From: Adiantum capillus-veneris
Taxonomy: Eukaryota; Streptophyta; Polypodiopsida; Polypodiales; Pteridaceae
Assembly: GCA_014529385.2 (NCBI GenBank)
Contig: CM043945.1
Span: 144,141,741 to 144,205,740 of the forward strand
Length of the DNA: 64,000 bases
Direction of reading: 5' to 3'
The notes beneath the pieces were generated by a model. The model saw nothing but the letters and a program-made list of their open reading frames with translations, was not told the origin of the DNA and did no database searches. Made by a program: the position numbers and the translations under genes. Below are positions 1 to 10,654 of the stretch, piece after piece. Positions within the stretch are counted from its first letter, which is position 1. Each line of letters begins with the position of its first letter.

Positions 1-1445
1 AGCATCTTGTGTAATGCCACATTCCTTCAAGGTGAAAGCGTGCATGATCGCATTTGAAGAGATGCCGTCTCTTTGCAGATGTTGAAATGCATATGAAGAG
101 ACACCGTTGCTTTGCATCCACGAAAAACCCCCTATAGCTTCTTGGACGTGCATATCCTGCAGTCATTGCATTCCAAGAGACAACATCCCAAATAGGAAGC
201 TCCTCAAGCACTTTTTGTGCTTTATGAAGTGTGCATATCAGCAACTTGTGTAATGCCACATGCCTTGAAGGTGAAAGCGTGCGTGGTCGCATTTGGAGAG
301 ATGCCCTCTCTTTACAACTGTTAAAATATGCTCGGAGCTTTTTGACCCTCACCGTTGTCTTCAAGATGCAAGCATATGTGATTGCGTCTAGAGAGACACC
401 ATTGCTTTGCATCCGTTGAAAACCCCCCAAAGCTTCTTGGGAGTGCATATCCCGCAGTCATTGCATTCCAAGAGACGACATCCGGGATAGGAAGCTCCTT
501 AAGCACTTTTTCTGCTTTATGAAGTGCGCATATCAGCATCTTGTGTAATGCCACGTACCTTTAAGGTGAAAGCATGCATGATCGCATTTGAAGAGATGCC
601 CTCTCTCTACAGCTGTTGAAAACAGCCCGGAGCTTCTTCGCCAAATTGGGCATATCCCACAGTCGGTGCATTCCCAAAGACTACATCCCAAACAGTATTC
701 TCGTGAAGCACTTTTTTTGCTTCATCTCGACCAAGGCAGTGCCAAGCATGATGCGTTCTTTCAACAACCCCTAGCTAAAAATATCATCGTGGTTTTACAT
801 GCGCATATGAATATCTTGCGTAATGCCACATGCTTCAGGGTGCAAGCATATGTGATGCCCACCCTTGACACCTGTTGAAAACAGCTCAAAGCTTTCCTGA
901 CCCTCACTGTTGCCTTCAAGATGCAAGCATATGTGATTGCATCTAGCGATATACCCTGGCTTCGCATATCAATATCTTGCATAATGCCACATGCCTTCAA
1001 GGTGCAAGCATATGTGATGCCCACCCTCTGCACCTATTGAAAACAACTCAAAGCTTTCCTGACCCTCACTGTTGCCTTCAAGATGCAAGCATATGTGATT
1101 TCATCTAGCAAGACACCCTGGCTTCGCATCCACAAAAACAGCCTGGAGCTTCTTGGTGCAGCCCAAGTTGGGCATATCACGCAATCCGTGCATTCCAAGA
1201 GACGACATCCCAGATAGGAAGCTCCTCAAGCACTTTTGTCTTGCAATCAGTGCATTCCAAGAGACGGCATCCTAGATAGGAATCTCCTCAAGCACTTTCT
1301 GTGCTTTATGAAGTGCGCATATCAGCATCTTGCGTAATGCCACATGCCTTCAAGGTGAAAGCATGCGTGATCGCATTTGGAGAGATGCTCTCTCTCTGCA
1401 GCTGTTAAAATATGCCCAGAGCTCCCTGACCCTCACCGTTGTCTT
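1..1445 (-). pseudogene. Decayed PPR (pentatricopeptide repeat) gene fragments
   Basis: Two PPR-like modules recur on the minus strand. One reads like the second half of a PPR motif (ITYACTLKACG then a D/M-rich turn) and appears near 1-46, 238-285, 534-585, 808-855, 968-1015 and 1322-1370. The other reads AxKVLxELPIxDVVSWNAMTAGYA, a typical plant PLS-class motif, and appears near 165-232, 465-530, 671-718 (poor), 1196-1235 and 1250-1314. PPR proteins are organelle RNA-binding factors. Here no frame stays open for more than about 90 codons and module spacing is irregular, so this is a broken, rearranged or duplicated gene remnant. The family is clear; the original gene cannot be named. The left edge may continue outside the window. 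Confidence 0.75.
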
Positions 1446-1453
1446 CAAGATGC

Positions 1454-1492
<39 letters not shown>

Positions 1493-1701
1493 AGATGGAT
1501 CACCCGATGTGATGGTCGGGTGGCTGCACACAAAAAGACACCAACCAACGTACAATCCACTGCTTAATTGTAGACACAGTCGACACAGGTCCGTTGCTGA
1601 TAGCCGACGCAGGCCCATTGACGGAGGCTCCATCATTGGATCTGGACGTCCAATACAACTATTCACGAAGGTGGACATTGACGATGCTCGTCAGTGATCG
1701 A

Positions 1702-2067
1702 TGTTGTACTTTCTTGGGCAACGCCCAATGCCGACCATCCTCCAACATTGATGACAAAGATTTTAGTTTTTCACGTTGTTTTTTTTTGCACCCACACATC
1801 GTATTAGATTCACAAAGATTGTATCAATTTGGTCTCATTGGTCATTTTGGCCTTCCGAAGAAGTTTAATATAACATTTCATTTCATTTCTCGATGCAATA
1901 CTTTCTCGAGCAACGCCCAATGCCGAGCATCCTCAGGCATTGATGATGGTTTTATACTTTGAAATTTTTTTTGCACCCAGACATTGTATTAGATTCACAA
2001 AGATTGTATCAATTTGGTCTCGTAGGTCATTTTGGCCTTCCTAGGACGTTTAATATAACATTTCATT

Positions 2068-2071
<4 letters not shown>
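1702..2071 (+). repeat. Tandem duplication of a 190-bp module
   Basis: The module starting with CGATG(T/C)..TACTTTCT, including GCAACGCCCAATGCCGA and the later TTTTGCACCCA.ACAT.GTATTAG, occurs at about 1702-1892 and again at 1893-2071 with scattered substitutions. A third, shortened piece of its second half (TTTGTACCCAAACATTGTATTTTGGCCTTC) is at about 2630-2694. No protein function is evident. Confidence 0.8.
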
Positions 2072-2151
<80 letters not shown>

Positions 2152-2250
2152 AAAGTATGTGTGTGAGACACAGTGAGAGAGAGAGACTAAATGCATTCAA
2201 AGGTAGGTAGGGAGGAAGTTGAGCATGGAACTTTGTTTGTTTTTCTTTTT

Positions 2251-2625
2251 GTGAAAATTACTAAAACACCCCTCTAATTTGTGGAAATCCCTAGAATACC
2301 CCTCAAATTATAAAAATTCCCAAAATACCCTTGTATCTATTTTGGTTTGGATTGTTCAAGATTTTCTAAGCTTTATTGAGGTCCGTTTTTGACTGCTTAT
2401 ATATATAGCAAGTAATTTGTCACAAATTGCCTCAAGAAAAGGCTAAAATGTCCAAAGCCTGCATAACCTACTCAAATTCTAGTTTTAGCATTATTCTTGT
2501 ATTGATAAGCAATCGAGCTTCTTATCAAAACCTACCAATTTCTTTATCTTTGAAGATATTTAATCTCACAGCTAGGGGTGTTTTGGGAATTTTTGAAAAT
2601 TTGAAGGGTATTTTGGTAAATTTTC
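2251..2625. repeat. Foldback or MITE-like element with long imperfect inverted arms
   Basis: The left arm (about 2251-2331) contains repeated AAAATACCCCT-like words. The right arm (about 2570-2625) carries the reverse complement (AGGGGTGTTTTGGGAATTTTT, then AAGGGTATTTTGGTAAATTTT). The AT-rich centre has no gene. Arm length and the lack of coding capacity fit a MITE or foldback element. I could not define target duplications. Confidence 0.5.
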
Positions 2626-2692
2626 CTTTTTTTTGTACCCAAACATTGTATTTTGGCCTTCTAAGATGTTCAACATGACATTTCATTTCATT

Positions 2693-2760
<68 letters not shown>

Positions 2761-2876
2761 AATATAACATTTCATTTCATTTCTCTCTCTCTCTCAGACG
2801 TTCAATATAACGTTTTATTTCATTTCATTTCTCTCTATCTCTCTGCTCTCTCACATACATTAATATGACATTTCAT

Positions 2877-2933
<57 letters not shown>

Positions 2934-3046
2934 CGCCGGAGATGCCTTGAGCAAGTGCCCCTCCAAACTCTATCCACCTAAGGCAATACATAGTTGGGCT
3001 TGATAAGCTCAGAACACCACCATTGCAGTGCAGTGCTTTAGCAAAT

Positions 3047-3111
<65 letters not shown>

Positions 3112-3316
3112 ATACAAGCTGTACAGTAGTTGCAGTAGCTGGTGGTGAGAGAGAGAGAGAGAGAGGAAACCTGCACACTAGCTACAGTAGCCGGTGGTGT
3201 AGTAGCTGCAGTACCCGGTGATGGAGCTCTCTGAGCCACAGGAGCGATGAGGAGTAGCAGTCGGTGAGGAGTCGCAGGAGCAATGAGGAGCTGTGTTGAG
3301 GAAGCTCGCAAAGACC

Positions 3317-3360
<44 letters not shown>

Positions 3361-3418
3361 AGGAAGGTGATGGAGCTCTCTGAGCCATAGGAGAGATGGT
3401 GGCCACAGACCTCCCTTC

Positions 3419-3472
<54 letters not shown>

Positions 3473-3785
3473 ACTTTAGTCACCTTCTAGAGGGTGCCCT
3501 ATTTTGATGAACTTCGCCAAGTGCACCTACTCAAGAGGTGGCTAGCGATAAGTTTTTTATTGTTTTTTTGAACTTCCTCACTGTCAACCTACCCAAGTCC
3601 TCAGAAGACGACACATGGCAGTGGGAAAAAATCGAAATTCCCTCCTCCATTATCCTTTTTATAGACGTTTTTGTAATATATTGTAAACTAAATGGTTGAT
3701 TATTGTTACCCTTTTTTCCAAAAAACTTATTTTTTTATTGTGATACTACATGTTTTCAAATACAGTCACTTTCTATTCTCTTCTG

Positions 3786-3933
3786 TCACAAAGGCACTCT
3801 CATTATGAAACTCTTCTCAATAGCCTTACGTAGGCCATAGTGAATTTTCACCTTGTTCCTCTCACAAAGGCACTCTCATTACGAAACTCTTCTCAATAGC
3901 CTTATGTAGGCCATAGTGAATTTTCACCTTGTT
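3786..3933 (+). repeat. Two direct copies of a 72-bp sequence
   Basis: Copies at 3786-3857 and 3862-3933 differ at only two positions, both C/T, and are separated by 4 bp. They begin TCACAAAGGCACTCTCATTA and end TTTTCACCTTGTT. The surrounding 3480-4239 stretch shows no gene. Confidence 0.9.
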
Positions 3934-4099
3934 AAATGTAGACTTAGAACTCGACACTTCACTTCCTTCTAATGAAGTTTTGAAAGGTCAAAGCTTTAAA
4001 AACACATTTGTTCTAATTTGGATACAACAACTCAATTTTCTATATGTTGGGCATGTTTAAACCTGCCTTGAGAAAGAAGCGCAAATTTTTGAATCTAAT

Positions 4100-4190
4100 C
4101 TTTAAGGGTGTGTTTGCATGGGCAAGGTGGAACTCTGCCTCTTATCTTTAAGGATGTGTTCGCATGGGCAGGGTGGAACTCTGCCTCTTG
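4100..4190 (+). repeat. 46-bp tandem duplication
   Basis: The unit CTTTAAGG(G/A)TGTGTT(T/C)GCATG, continuing GGCA(A/G)GGTGGAACTCTGCCTCTT, occurs twice head to tail with period 46 bp and three substitutions. No coding function is seen. Confidence 0.85.
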
Positions 4191-4242
4191 TTAGCTGTTT
4201 TGTAGGTCTATAGTAATTGTAGCATGCATGATGCGTGAAATC

Positions 4243-4500
4243 TCCTACAAGAGGTTATGTGTACTTGTGACGCTTTTAGTGACAGAAATACATTGGATTT
4301 TTTAACTCCTCGACGTCGCTACCACCGTCGCTAAAAGCGTTGTTACGAAAACGTCGCTATAATCATCGCAATAGACGTCGCCATATGCATCGCTATATAA
4401 CGATGCATATAGCGATGATTGCAGTCTTTCTGTAGCGACGCTTATAGTGACGTTGTAAAACCTTATATAGAGACGCTTATGGCGACGCCTGAGAGTAAAC
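4243..4500. repeat. Left subterminal repeats of the outer CACTA
   Basis: GTGACGCTTTTAGTGAC, CGTCGCTAAAAGCG, CGTCGCTATAA, GACGTCGCCATATGCATCGC and similar words recur in both orientations and include a local inverted repeat around ATATGCATCGCTATATAACG. Dense subterminal motifs of this kind are where TnpA-like proteins bind in En/Spm elements. From 4501 to 5089 I see no gene, only AT-rich DNA. Confidence 0.75.
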
Positions 4501-5089
4501 ATCTTTGGGTGGCAAAGCACACCCATCAACCATATTGAATGTTTCCAGAATAAAGTATACCTAAATAAATCTAAGATAAGCACAGATTCACCTTTGAAAG
4601 AAAGTGCAAGGTATAGACCCAAAGTAGTCACCCACAAGACAATATAACCATTAACTCCATCATGCATCATATTGTTTGCAAAATAAAGATACAAAATTGA
4701 CAAAAGTAATTGGATGAAAGTGAATTGACAAAAGTAAATCAATGACAAAATTATACACATCATAGGCAGAATCACTTTATTGTTAAGCTTTGCAAATGTA
4801 ATAGTTACAACACAATTGTCATTATTGAGAAAATACATCGTTTTTCAATAGTTACAAAAGGACGTACACACGTCATCTCATTATACATGCTATGACAAAA
4901 GAAAACTAGTGCTATCTGACTACAATTAAATTGACGTCGTCTAATCAGTCGTCTCATCGCGTCCAAACGGCATATTTGTCAGATTTTGTAAAAAAAAACA
5001 ATAGTATAAACATATAATTATAGAAAAATCTATTTTTTAAGCTTATCATTAAAATACAAAAATATAAAAGAGTAAAGTGAAATACTAAC

Positions 5090-5191
5090 CATGCCACTGC
5101 GCGAACTGAGAATGTCCATCACGGCGTTTAAGCCCTTTTTGCCCACGTACTCGCCCTCCTATGGTGTGGGGTCACGTCCTATCATCGACCA
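5090..5191 (-). pseudogene. Downstream exon of the outer CACTA TnpA-like gene
   Basis: On the minus strand the sequence after TTTTGAACAG (a good 3' splice site ending at 5192) reads WSMIGRDPTP, then a stop, then EGEYVGKKGLNAVMDIL, and ends at GGCATG before GTTAGT, a plausible donor. Plant transposase proteins of the Ptta/En/Spm class often carry a motif near ELTGREPTP at this place. The upstream exon lies at 29660-29802, and retrotransposon A now sits in the intron between them. The in-frame TAG indicates decay. Confidence 0.5.
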
Positions 5192-5255
5192 CTGTTCAAA
5201 ACATACAAAGAATACATTATGTTAGAATTTAAAAGTACAAATAGACATAACTACC

Positions 5256-5544
5256 TGTTGAGCCAGCAAAGGATCACACCCACATTTTTGCTCACACTCA
5301 TCATTTTGTAACCATTGATTGTAATAAATGTCTTTCCGACATTGATTTTGATTTGAGCCATTCATTAAGTAACGGGACTCAATTGAGTTTCCAGCTTGTA
5401 ATCCCGAAGTAATTTCACTTGCTGATGTAATTAGTTAGAGATGTTCTCACCTCCAAGGCTGAGGTATATAAGCCAAAGTTTTTGTAACCTAAGAAAAGGC
5501 GGATTATTAATCAAAGTGAGTTTTTGAGCACCGTGACTGTGTCT

Positions 5545-5611
<67 letters not shown>

Positions 5612-6213
5612 TTATCTACTTGCTACGCGAGCTATGGAGCCGCAATTGAAGAAGCGACACCGCCATTGTGTTAGCAACGGCGAGAGCTACGCACAGATAC
5701 CAAGAGTGCGCGCTATCGGCTTCTATGTGTGGTAAGTTCCTATGAGCTTCGGTGTGAGTTTTCTTCCAACTCGTATGTCGGAATTGAGCGTGCAACATAT
5801 CTATAGAACCACAACGAGTAGAGCTACACATTAGTACCATCGGGGTCAAGTTTCGGTCACCTGAATATTTCGGCCTGTCTTCATACGCGTTTACCGCACG
5901 GAGTGGTTATAGGTTGAGTTTGCAGTTCAAGTCTTTAGGGTGTTGTTCTTACCTAGTGTATAGACTTCCCCTTGAGTTTGAGATCGATTCAATGATTCTA
6001 GATCCTGTTTAATATAGCATTCGTTCGTAGTACGGATTTCAGTCACTTGCGTATTTTAGAACTTAGATTTGATTTCCTTAGTAGTGATTGTCATTAGAAG
6101 GTCGAGTAGGTGATTTGACACCCACCTAGTTGTTTCCATGCGCCTGCGGGTCAAGCTCCGTCCTCGTCTGACAAATTCTGTTGTTGGTTGAGTTCTCGCT
6201 ATTTAGCTTCCGC
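5256..6213 (+). repeat. 5' LTR of element A, first part
   Basis: Matches 28711-29650 along its length. It is interrupted after GCTTCCGC by element B and resumes at 13331-13352 (TAGCAGCGTAACCGCCTTAACA). A TATA box (TATATAAG, 5465-5472) lies about 210 bp into the LTR. A long (GA)n tract (5545-5609) follows and is much shorter in the 3' LTR. Confidence 0.95.
5465..5472 (+). promoter_or_regulatory. TATA box in the LTR of element A
   Basis: TATATAAG occurs in both LTR copies (also about 28919-28926), downstream of GAGG and upstream of the GA tract, a usual position for the U3 core promoter of a plant LTR. Confidence 0.6.
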
Positions 6214-6430
6214 TGACGGAAGCAAAGCGAACCCCGAACCCCCGATGGCCTCTAAAACACCGGGGACCGAATGGAGCGCCTCGAGCCTGTCATGGTAAAG
6301 CACGGCATGTAGCAGGGCACACGCCAGGGAGCTTCAGCGCTAGGACACAAACACACACCACCATAACAAAGTTTTCATCCAAGAGAGATGGATGCTTGGG
6401 AGTAATGATAAAGAGGAAAGGGAATGAGAT

Positions 6431-6484
<54 letters not shown>

Positions 6485-7793
6485 GGTATAGTGGCTTAGT
6501 ACTTAGGCACCACAAAAGGATGGTGAATCCGCACACCCTTCACGCATACACAAGCTCACTCCAAACACAAGACTAGGTGGCGATTCCGCACACCTCACAT
6601 GGGCAAAAAATTGCAAGAAAACATACTCACAAAACCTCAAGCTTTATTTAGAGAATAAGGCGATGAAATGGGGAGCATAGGGTAGGGGAATGAGAAGGGA
6701 GAGAGTGGTAGAGCACTTGGCGGATAGGTGGGAGTTGATGGCGAAGACTCGCATGAGGGTTATGGCCATCATCCTTTATTTAGTTGCCCTTCATCTTCCA
6801 TATCCAAGGGTATAGAGGTCATGCTCAAGACAAGCATGGTGATTGCGGTGATGGTGATGGTGTGGGTGTGTGTGTGTGCACTAGGCACACACAGTGCATA
6901 GTGTGTTCTTTGGTGATGTTGTGTGTGTGTTTAGTGTGATAGTGACCCCTCTTTATATAGGGGAGGAGGGGGGAGGAATTCTAGAATTTAGAAATGAAGA
7001 AATCATTATCTACATAGGCCATGTGACTGTGGGCCCCACTTGTCTGGCTGTGTGTATATGTGCCAGAACAGCAGTCTCATGAGAGAGAGACTAAGAGAGA
7101 GAAATGGGTTGATGAAAAAAAGTGAGAGGTGACATGGAGAATAAAGTAATTACAAGAGGGGAGAGAGGGGAGTGTGTTCAGAGGTGAATCTGTGTGCAGA
7201 TGTGTGTAAACACAAGAAAAATCAGGTAACCACCGGGTGGGGATGGGTCTGTGGGCACCTTTTTCAGTGAAACTGAGTATGTGTGAGTGTGGGGGAGGTT
7301 ATTTAGCTACAAGACAAGAGACATGGCGCCCTTTAGAGAGAGAGGGGGGTATTTGGGTCATGGGGTATGATAGGAGAGAGAAAGAGGGGGTGGGGTATAC
7401 TATTTTGGAAGATAGGGTAAGTTGCATGTGAGTTAGGGTGCATTATTGGTGAGTTATAATGCATTATTGGTGAGAGGTGGGGTAGCTTGAGGGGAGAGAG
7501 AAAGGAGAAAGGACAAGGGGAAGAGAGAGGGGGTTGACCTTTTGAGTGGAGGAGAGGAAAAGGGACACATGGCGGGGCAACAATGAAGAAAAAGGAGGCA
7601 AGGTGGGGATGGGCTGCCCCGCAGGCATGAGGTGGCCTATTTTACCTTTCTCATATATTTACATAATCATACTTTATATTTTTCTTAATTTTTTCCAATG
7701 CCTTTTATCACTCCCTCCCTAAGAGGGGGTTTTCATGGGGTGGGGACGAGAGAAGAGGGGTATGGGAGCTTGGCTTGTGAAAAGCCCCCATCA
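6214..7793 (-). repeat. 3' LTR of element B (left copy)
   Basis: 1580 bp, closely matching 11690-13326. It contains a (GA)n tract at about 6434-6478. It lacks a 60-bp segment that is present at about 12306-12365 of the other LTR. Confidence 0.93.
6951..6960 (-). promoter_or_regulatory. TATA box in the LTR of element B
   Basis: On the minus strand the sequence reads CTATATAAAG, a strong TATA box, conserved at 12484-12493 in the other LTR. Only the 12484-12493 copy would drive the element. Confidence 0.6.
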
Positions 7794-7813
7794 TTAGCCC
7801 TCCCCTTTTGGCT
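7794..7813 (-). other. Polypurine tract of element B
   Basis: On the minus strand, AAAAGGGGAGGGCTAA directly precedes the 3' LTR start TGATGGGG. This is the expected place and composition for the plus-strand DNA primer. Confidence 0.75.
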
Positions 7814-7885
7814 AGAGGCATTCATGCCTCTAGCTCATATGTTTCTTCTTTCGCTTAGCTGTAGGATCCGATATCGAGTTGCCTT

Positions 7886-10306
7886 CTAAACTAGCCATTC
7901 CATTTGGCCATTGGTGAGATTTCTGGGATATTCATGAATCTGTAACAGGTCGGAGTGATAACTTGTTCCTTGGAATAGTGTCGATTGATTAAAGGGGAAG
8001 CCCATGGCTTCCAAAAATTTGTGCCAATGTCCTCCTGGATCCCAAGTGATAAATAGGATCATTTTTTGCAGTGTCCGAACAATAAAATTTGCATGCCAAG
8101 TTGGATCAAATTTATAACCACTAGTAGCGAGAGGGAAAATGAGCATCTTGGCTCCTGCAAAGACAGAACTGAAAATTATGATTCCCAAGAGTGTATAAAG
8201 AATCCACCATATATGGCCGCCTTGTTGGTGTGGTGAGCTCAAGTTGTCTTTAGAGTCCTGCTTACTGCCATTAGAAAAAACTGCAAGCATATCATGCTTC
8301 TTTTGGGTGTGCTCAAACATGTCAGCTTCCTTTACTGATGCTAATAGCAAGCCACCTACCTTGCGGCTTAAATACAAGCGTAATCCACTTACCTTTCTCC
8401 AAAGAGAGGATGCACTATTTGTAAAAAAATGTACCAAATTGCGAAGGAGGTCTTCATTCTTGCATTCTATCAGGCTTTTGTCTATCCATGGCTCCTTAGC
8501 TCTTATCTCAATGCTGATCTTCTCTCTATATGTTATAGCGGCTAGCCATAGCCATAGGTCTGATGCATCCCATGCAAACACAATGCTGTGTTGTGGAGGA
8601 GTTTGGAACATCCTTAAAAGGTTGGCAACATATTGATCATCAAACTTACTATGAACATCCTCACATAAACTGGAGGCATTACCCATCTCCAAGTTTATAA
8701 CATCTTTCAGTAGACTAGAGATATTACCCATCTCCAAGTCTATAACACTACACAATAAAATCTTGCTCGGCTGCCAAGCCTCTGGAGAAATATCCAACTC
8801 CAAACCTTCAGTCATACTTACCTCTTCGTTATGGTCCTTAAGTGAAACTGCCTTGATGCAAGATTCCTTTAGCTTGCTACACTGTCTTGGGTCCATGCTG
8901 GTGCACAGGCTTCCGTTTTCAAAGCCCTCCCCTTTGCTTGATATGTTGTCCATCTTCTGCAAAGCCTTGTTAGCAGGCTGGTCTTCCTCTTCTCTTGTAT
9001 CTTTCATGCCCTTTGCATTCCTCTTACTCTGACGAGGCCTAATCAACACTTTACACCTTCTTACCCTTACTGCCCAATGCTGTCGATTGATTGCTTTGGT
9101 GCCTATTTCATCCAAGGTTAAAGATGTACTCACATTTGTAACACAATTTTCTTGACTTACCTCCCCCACCTGGGTAGCATCTTTTGATTCTTTAACCTCT
9201 TGTTCCACTGCTTCAATTCTTTGAATAAACTTCTCGCTTGATCCTTCTTCGGTTACCTTCATCTTGACCTCTTCTGCAAGACCAATGATACTTGGTGTGC
9301 GGGTACCAATTGATGGTGGGCGTACGATGATTGTAAGTGGTGATTGTGGCGGTGGTTGCATTGGTGACTGGCATTGAACTGGTGTGGCTAGCTGTGGTTG
9401 CACCGATGGTGGTGGGATTTGAACAGGTGGGATTGGTTGCCTGAGTGGCGGTGGTGTTCTTGGTGGAGAGATCTGATTCTGTCTCCCCCCTCTATTGAAA
9501 TTCTGCCTCCTCGGGTGTGGGCAGTAGTACATTCCACGGCCATCTTCCCCGTAGTTGTAACAATGGTACTCTAGGTTCTGCCTCCGTTGTCCTCTTCCTT
9601 GTTCTGGGTTCCTGCCAGGTGCATGCCCTTGCTGCACCAGATGCACAGATAAACTCTCTAGTTGGGTGGTGATACGACTCAGCAGGTCTTGCTCTTCTGA
9701 TGCCTCCTGCGGTTGGACTCTATGATTGGCTGTTGCAGTCACTGGGGTTGGTTGTATCGAGCTTGTTTCCTCTAACTCATTTACTCTTGCTTGCATGCGT
9801 AGATTCTTGTCTTTAAGGCGGGCTACTTCGGCTGCCAACTCGTATGTTCCAGGAAACCTTCCCTTCACCTTCTCTCTAAGCGGCGACCATAGACCAGAAA
9901 TGAAACGGTCCTTCTTTAGGAAATTAGGCGCTCCTTCACCTTCCTCCAGCGAGGCAACCCATCTCTCCCATAAGTCCACAAATTTAGACTCGTAGGTGGC
10001 ATACTCCAGCAGGCCTCCCTGCTTTAATTCTGTCAGTAACTGCCATAGCCTCTCCGAGGTTGTGCCTCCACCAAACCTCTTTACAAAAGCAGCCATTAAC
10101 ACATCCCATGCATTCTTGGTGGCCTGGGGCAATGCATTATACCAGGATTTGGCCTCTACTTTCATCAGTAGAGGAAAAATTCTAAGTCGTGAAGCATCGT
10201 CATCTTTGTTGGAGACGATACAAGCAATGTCGAAATCATCCAAAAAGTCAGTGGTGAGATCCTCTCCCTTCTTTCCACTGAACGTGGGGAAAGAAACACT
10301 TGCCAT
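7886..10306 (-). CDS. Gag-like polyprotein of element B with C-terminal membrane segment
   Basis: 806 codons, uninterrupted. Residues about 35-165 match the retrotransposon gag fold (FPLLMKVEAKSWYNALP, FVKRFGGG, FISGLW). Residues 249-262 correspond to a CCHC zinc knuckle, but the second Cys is Tyr252 and the His is Arg257, so zinc binding should be lost. A proline/glutamine-rich linker follows (about 275-340), then about 350 residues I do not recognise. A hydrophobic segment at about 699-727 (WWILYTLLGIIIFSSVFAG) looks membrane-spanning, and an aromatic tail containing WDPGGHWHKF follows. Gag would normally package element RNA; the C-terminal part is unusual for gag and could be a fused envelope-like or captured domain, which is speculative. 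The ATG at 10306 is the only good start. Confidence 0.8.
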   Translation of the reverse strand: MASVSFPTFSGKKGEDLTTDFLDDFDIACIVSNKDDDASRLRIFPLLMKVEAKSWYNALPQATKNAWDVLMAAFVKRFGGGTTSERLWQLLTELKQGGLLEYATYESKFVDLWERWVASLEEGEGAPNFLKKDRFISGLWSPLREKVKGRFPGTYELAAEVARLKDKNLRMQARVNELEETSSIQPTPVTATANHRVQPQEASEEQDLLSRITTQLESLSVHLVQQGHAPGRNPEQGRGQRRQNLEYHCYNYGEDGRGMYYCPHPRRQNFNRGGRQNQISPPRTPPPLRQPIPPVQIPPPSVQPQLATPVQCQSPMQPPPQSPLTIIVRPPSIGTRTPSIIGLAEEVKMKVTEEGSSEKFIQRIEAVEQEVKESKDATQVGEVSQENCVTNVSTSLTLDEIGTKAINRQHWAVRVRRCKVLIRPRQSKRNAKGMKDTREEEDQPANKALQKMDNISSKGEGFENGSLCTSMDPRQCSKLKESCIKAVSLKDHNEEVSMTEGLELDISPEAWQPSKILLCSVIDLEMGNISSLLKDVINLEMGNASSLCEDVHSKFDDQYVANLLRMFQTPPQHSIVFAWDASDLWLWLAAITYREKISIEIRAKEPWIDKSLIECKNEDLLRNLVHFFTNSASSLWRKVSGLRLYLSRKVGGLLLASVKEADMFEHTQKKHDMLAVFSNGSKQDSKDNLSSPHQQGGHIWWILYTLLGIIIFSSVFAGAKMLIFPLATSGYKFDPTWHANFIVRTLQKMILFITWDPGGHWHKFLEAMGFPFNQSTLFQGTSYHSDLLQIHEYPRNLTNGQMEWLV

Positions 10307-10416
10307 GGTAGTGACTCAAAAAATTACAAACCTCTTTTTTCTTTTTTTTCCTTTTTTTTACATTACATTAACAGTAGCGGCTCATAGCAGTTTTTTTACA
10401 AGGGTGGGTGGATAGG

Positions 10417-10632
10417 TTAAAACAAGATAAAGATAGAAACATTAAAGGAATGATGGTAATCTAATATGGGGAGAATGATAGGGTTCGGGGAATTGAGGAT
10501 TTCTCCTAGTACCGCCGTACCGAATAGGTGTACGATCTTCTGTTGGTAGAAGACTTTCCTATCTACATAGATATTCACATACATATGCTGCAAGAATCTG
10601 AACGGGAATGCCGTTGGCCCATTTTCCATCAT
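10417..10632 (-). CDS. Short unknown ORF of element B, homologous to one in element C
   Basis: 71 residues. It aligns end to end with the 46917-47159 product of element C: both share an NGPxxFxPF start, a V/I-rich block ending FFQQ/FYQQ, a (R/G)EIL core and an SF(D/N)V terminus. Conservation across two otherwise different elements suggests a real protein or protein part rather than a chance frame. It probably continues the 10655-11185 frame upstream, with a stop between them. Function unknown. Confidence 0.55.
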   Translation of the reverse strand: MMENGPTAFPFRFLQHMYVNIYVDRKVFYQQKIVHLFGTAVLGEILNSPNPIILPILDYHHSFNVSIFILF

Positions 10633-10654
10633 GCACAGAGGATGAAATACTTAC

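Larger units (their letters stand above)
1455..3470. repeat. Microsatellite-rich non-coding field, (CT)n, (CA)n and (GA)n
   Basis: Long dinucleotide tracts lie at 1455-1490 (CT), 2071-2149 (CT passing into CA), 2693-2756 (CT passing into CA), 2879-2930 (CT), 3050-3110 (GA), 3147-3164 (GA), 3313-3356 (CT) and 3417-3470 (CT). Several CT tracts follow the same lead-in, AATATAACATTTCATTTCATTT, which suggests that unit was copied with its microsatellite. Between 3110 and 3420 the triplet-like CAGTAG/GGAGC words repeat loosely. Reading frames here only reflect dinucleotide repeats. Confidence 0.9.

Noticed and set aside
2860-3483. ORFs rich in Ser-Leu or Arg-Glu
   Set aside because: Pure translations of (CT)n and (GA)n microsatellites; the same applies to frames at 44837-45365 and 46255-46695.
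4302-4838. 178-codon minus-strand ORF
   Set aside because: Its C-terminal third is a translation of the subterminal GCGACG repeats and the rest is AT-rich hydrophobic sequence with no family resemblance.
6894-7431. 62- and 64-codon ORFs in the B LTRs (again at 12427-12964)
   Set aside because: Duplicated only by LTR identity and antisense to the element; no domain seen.
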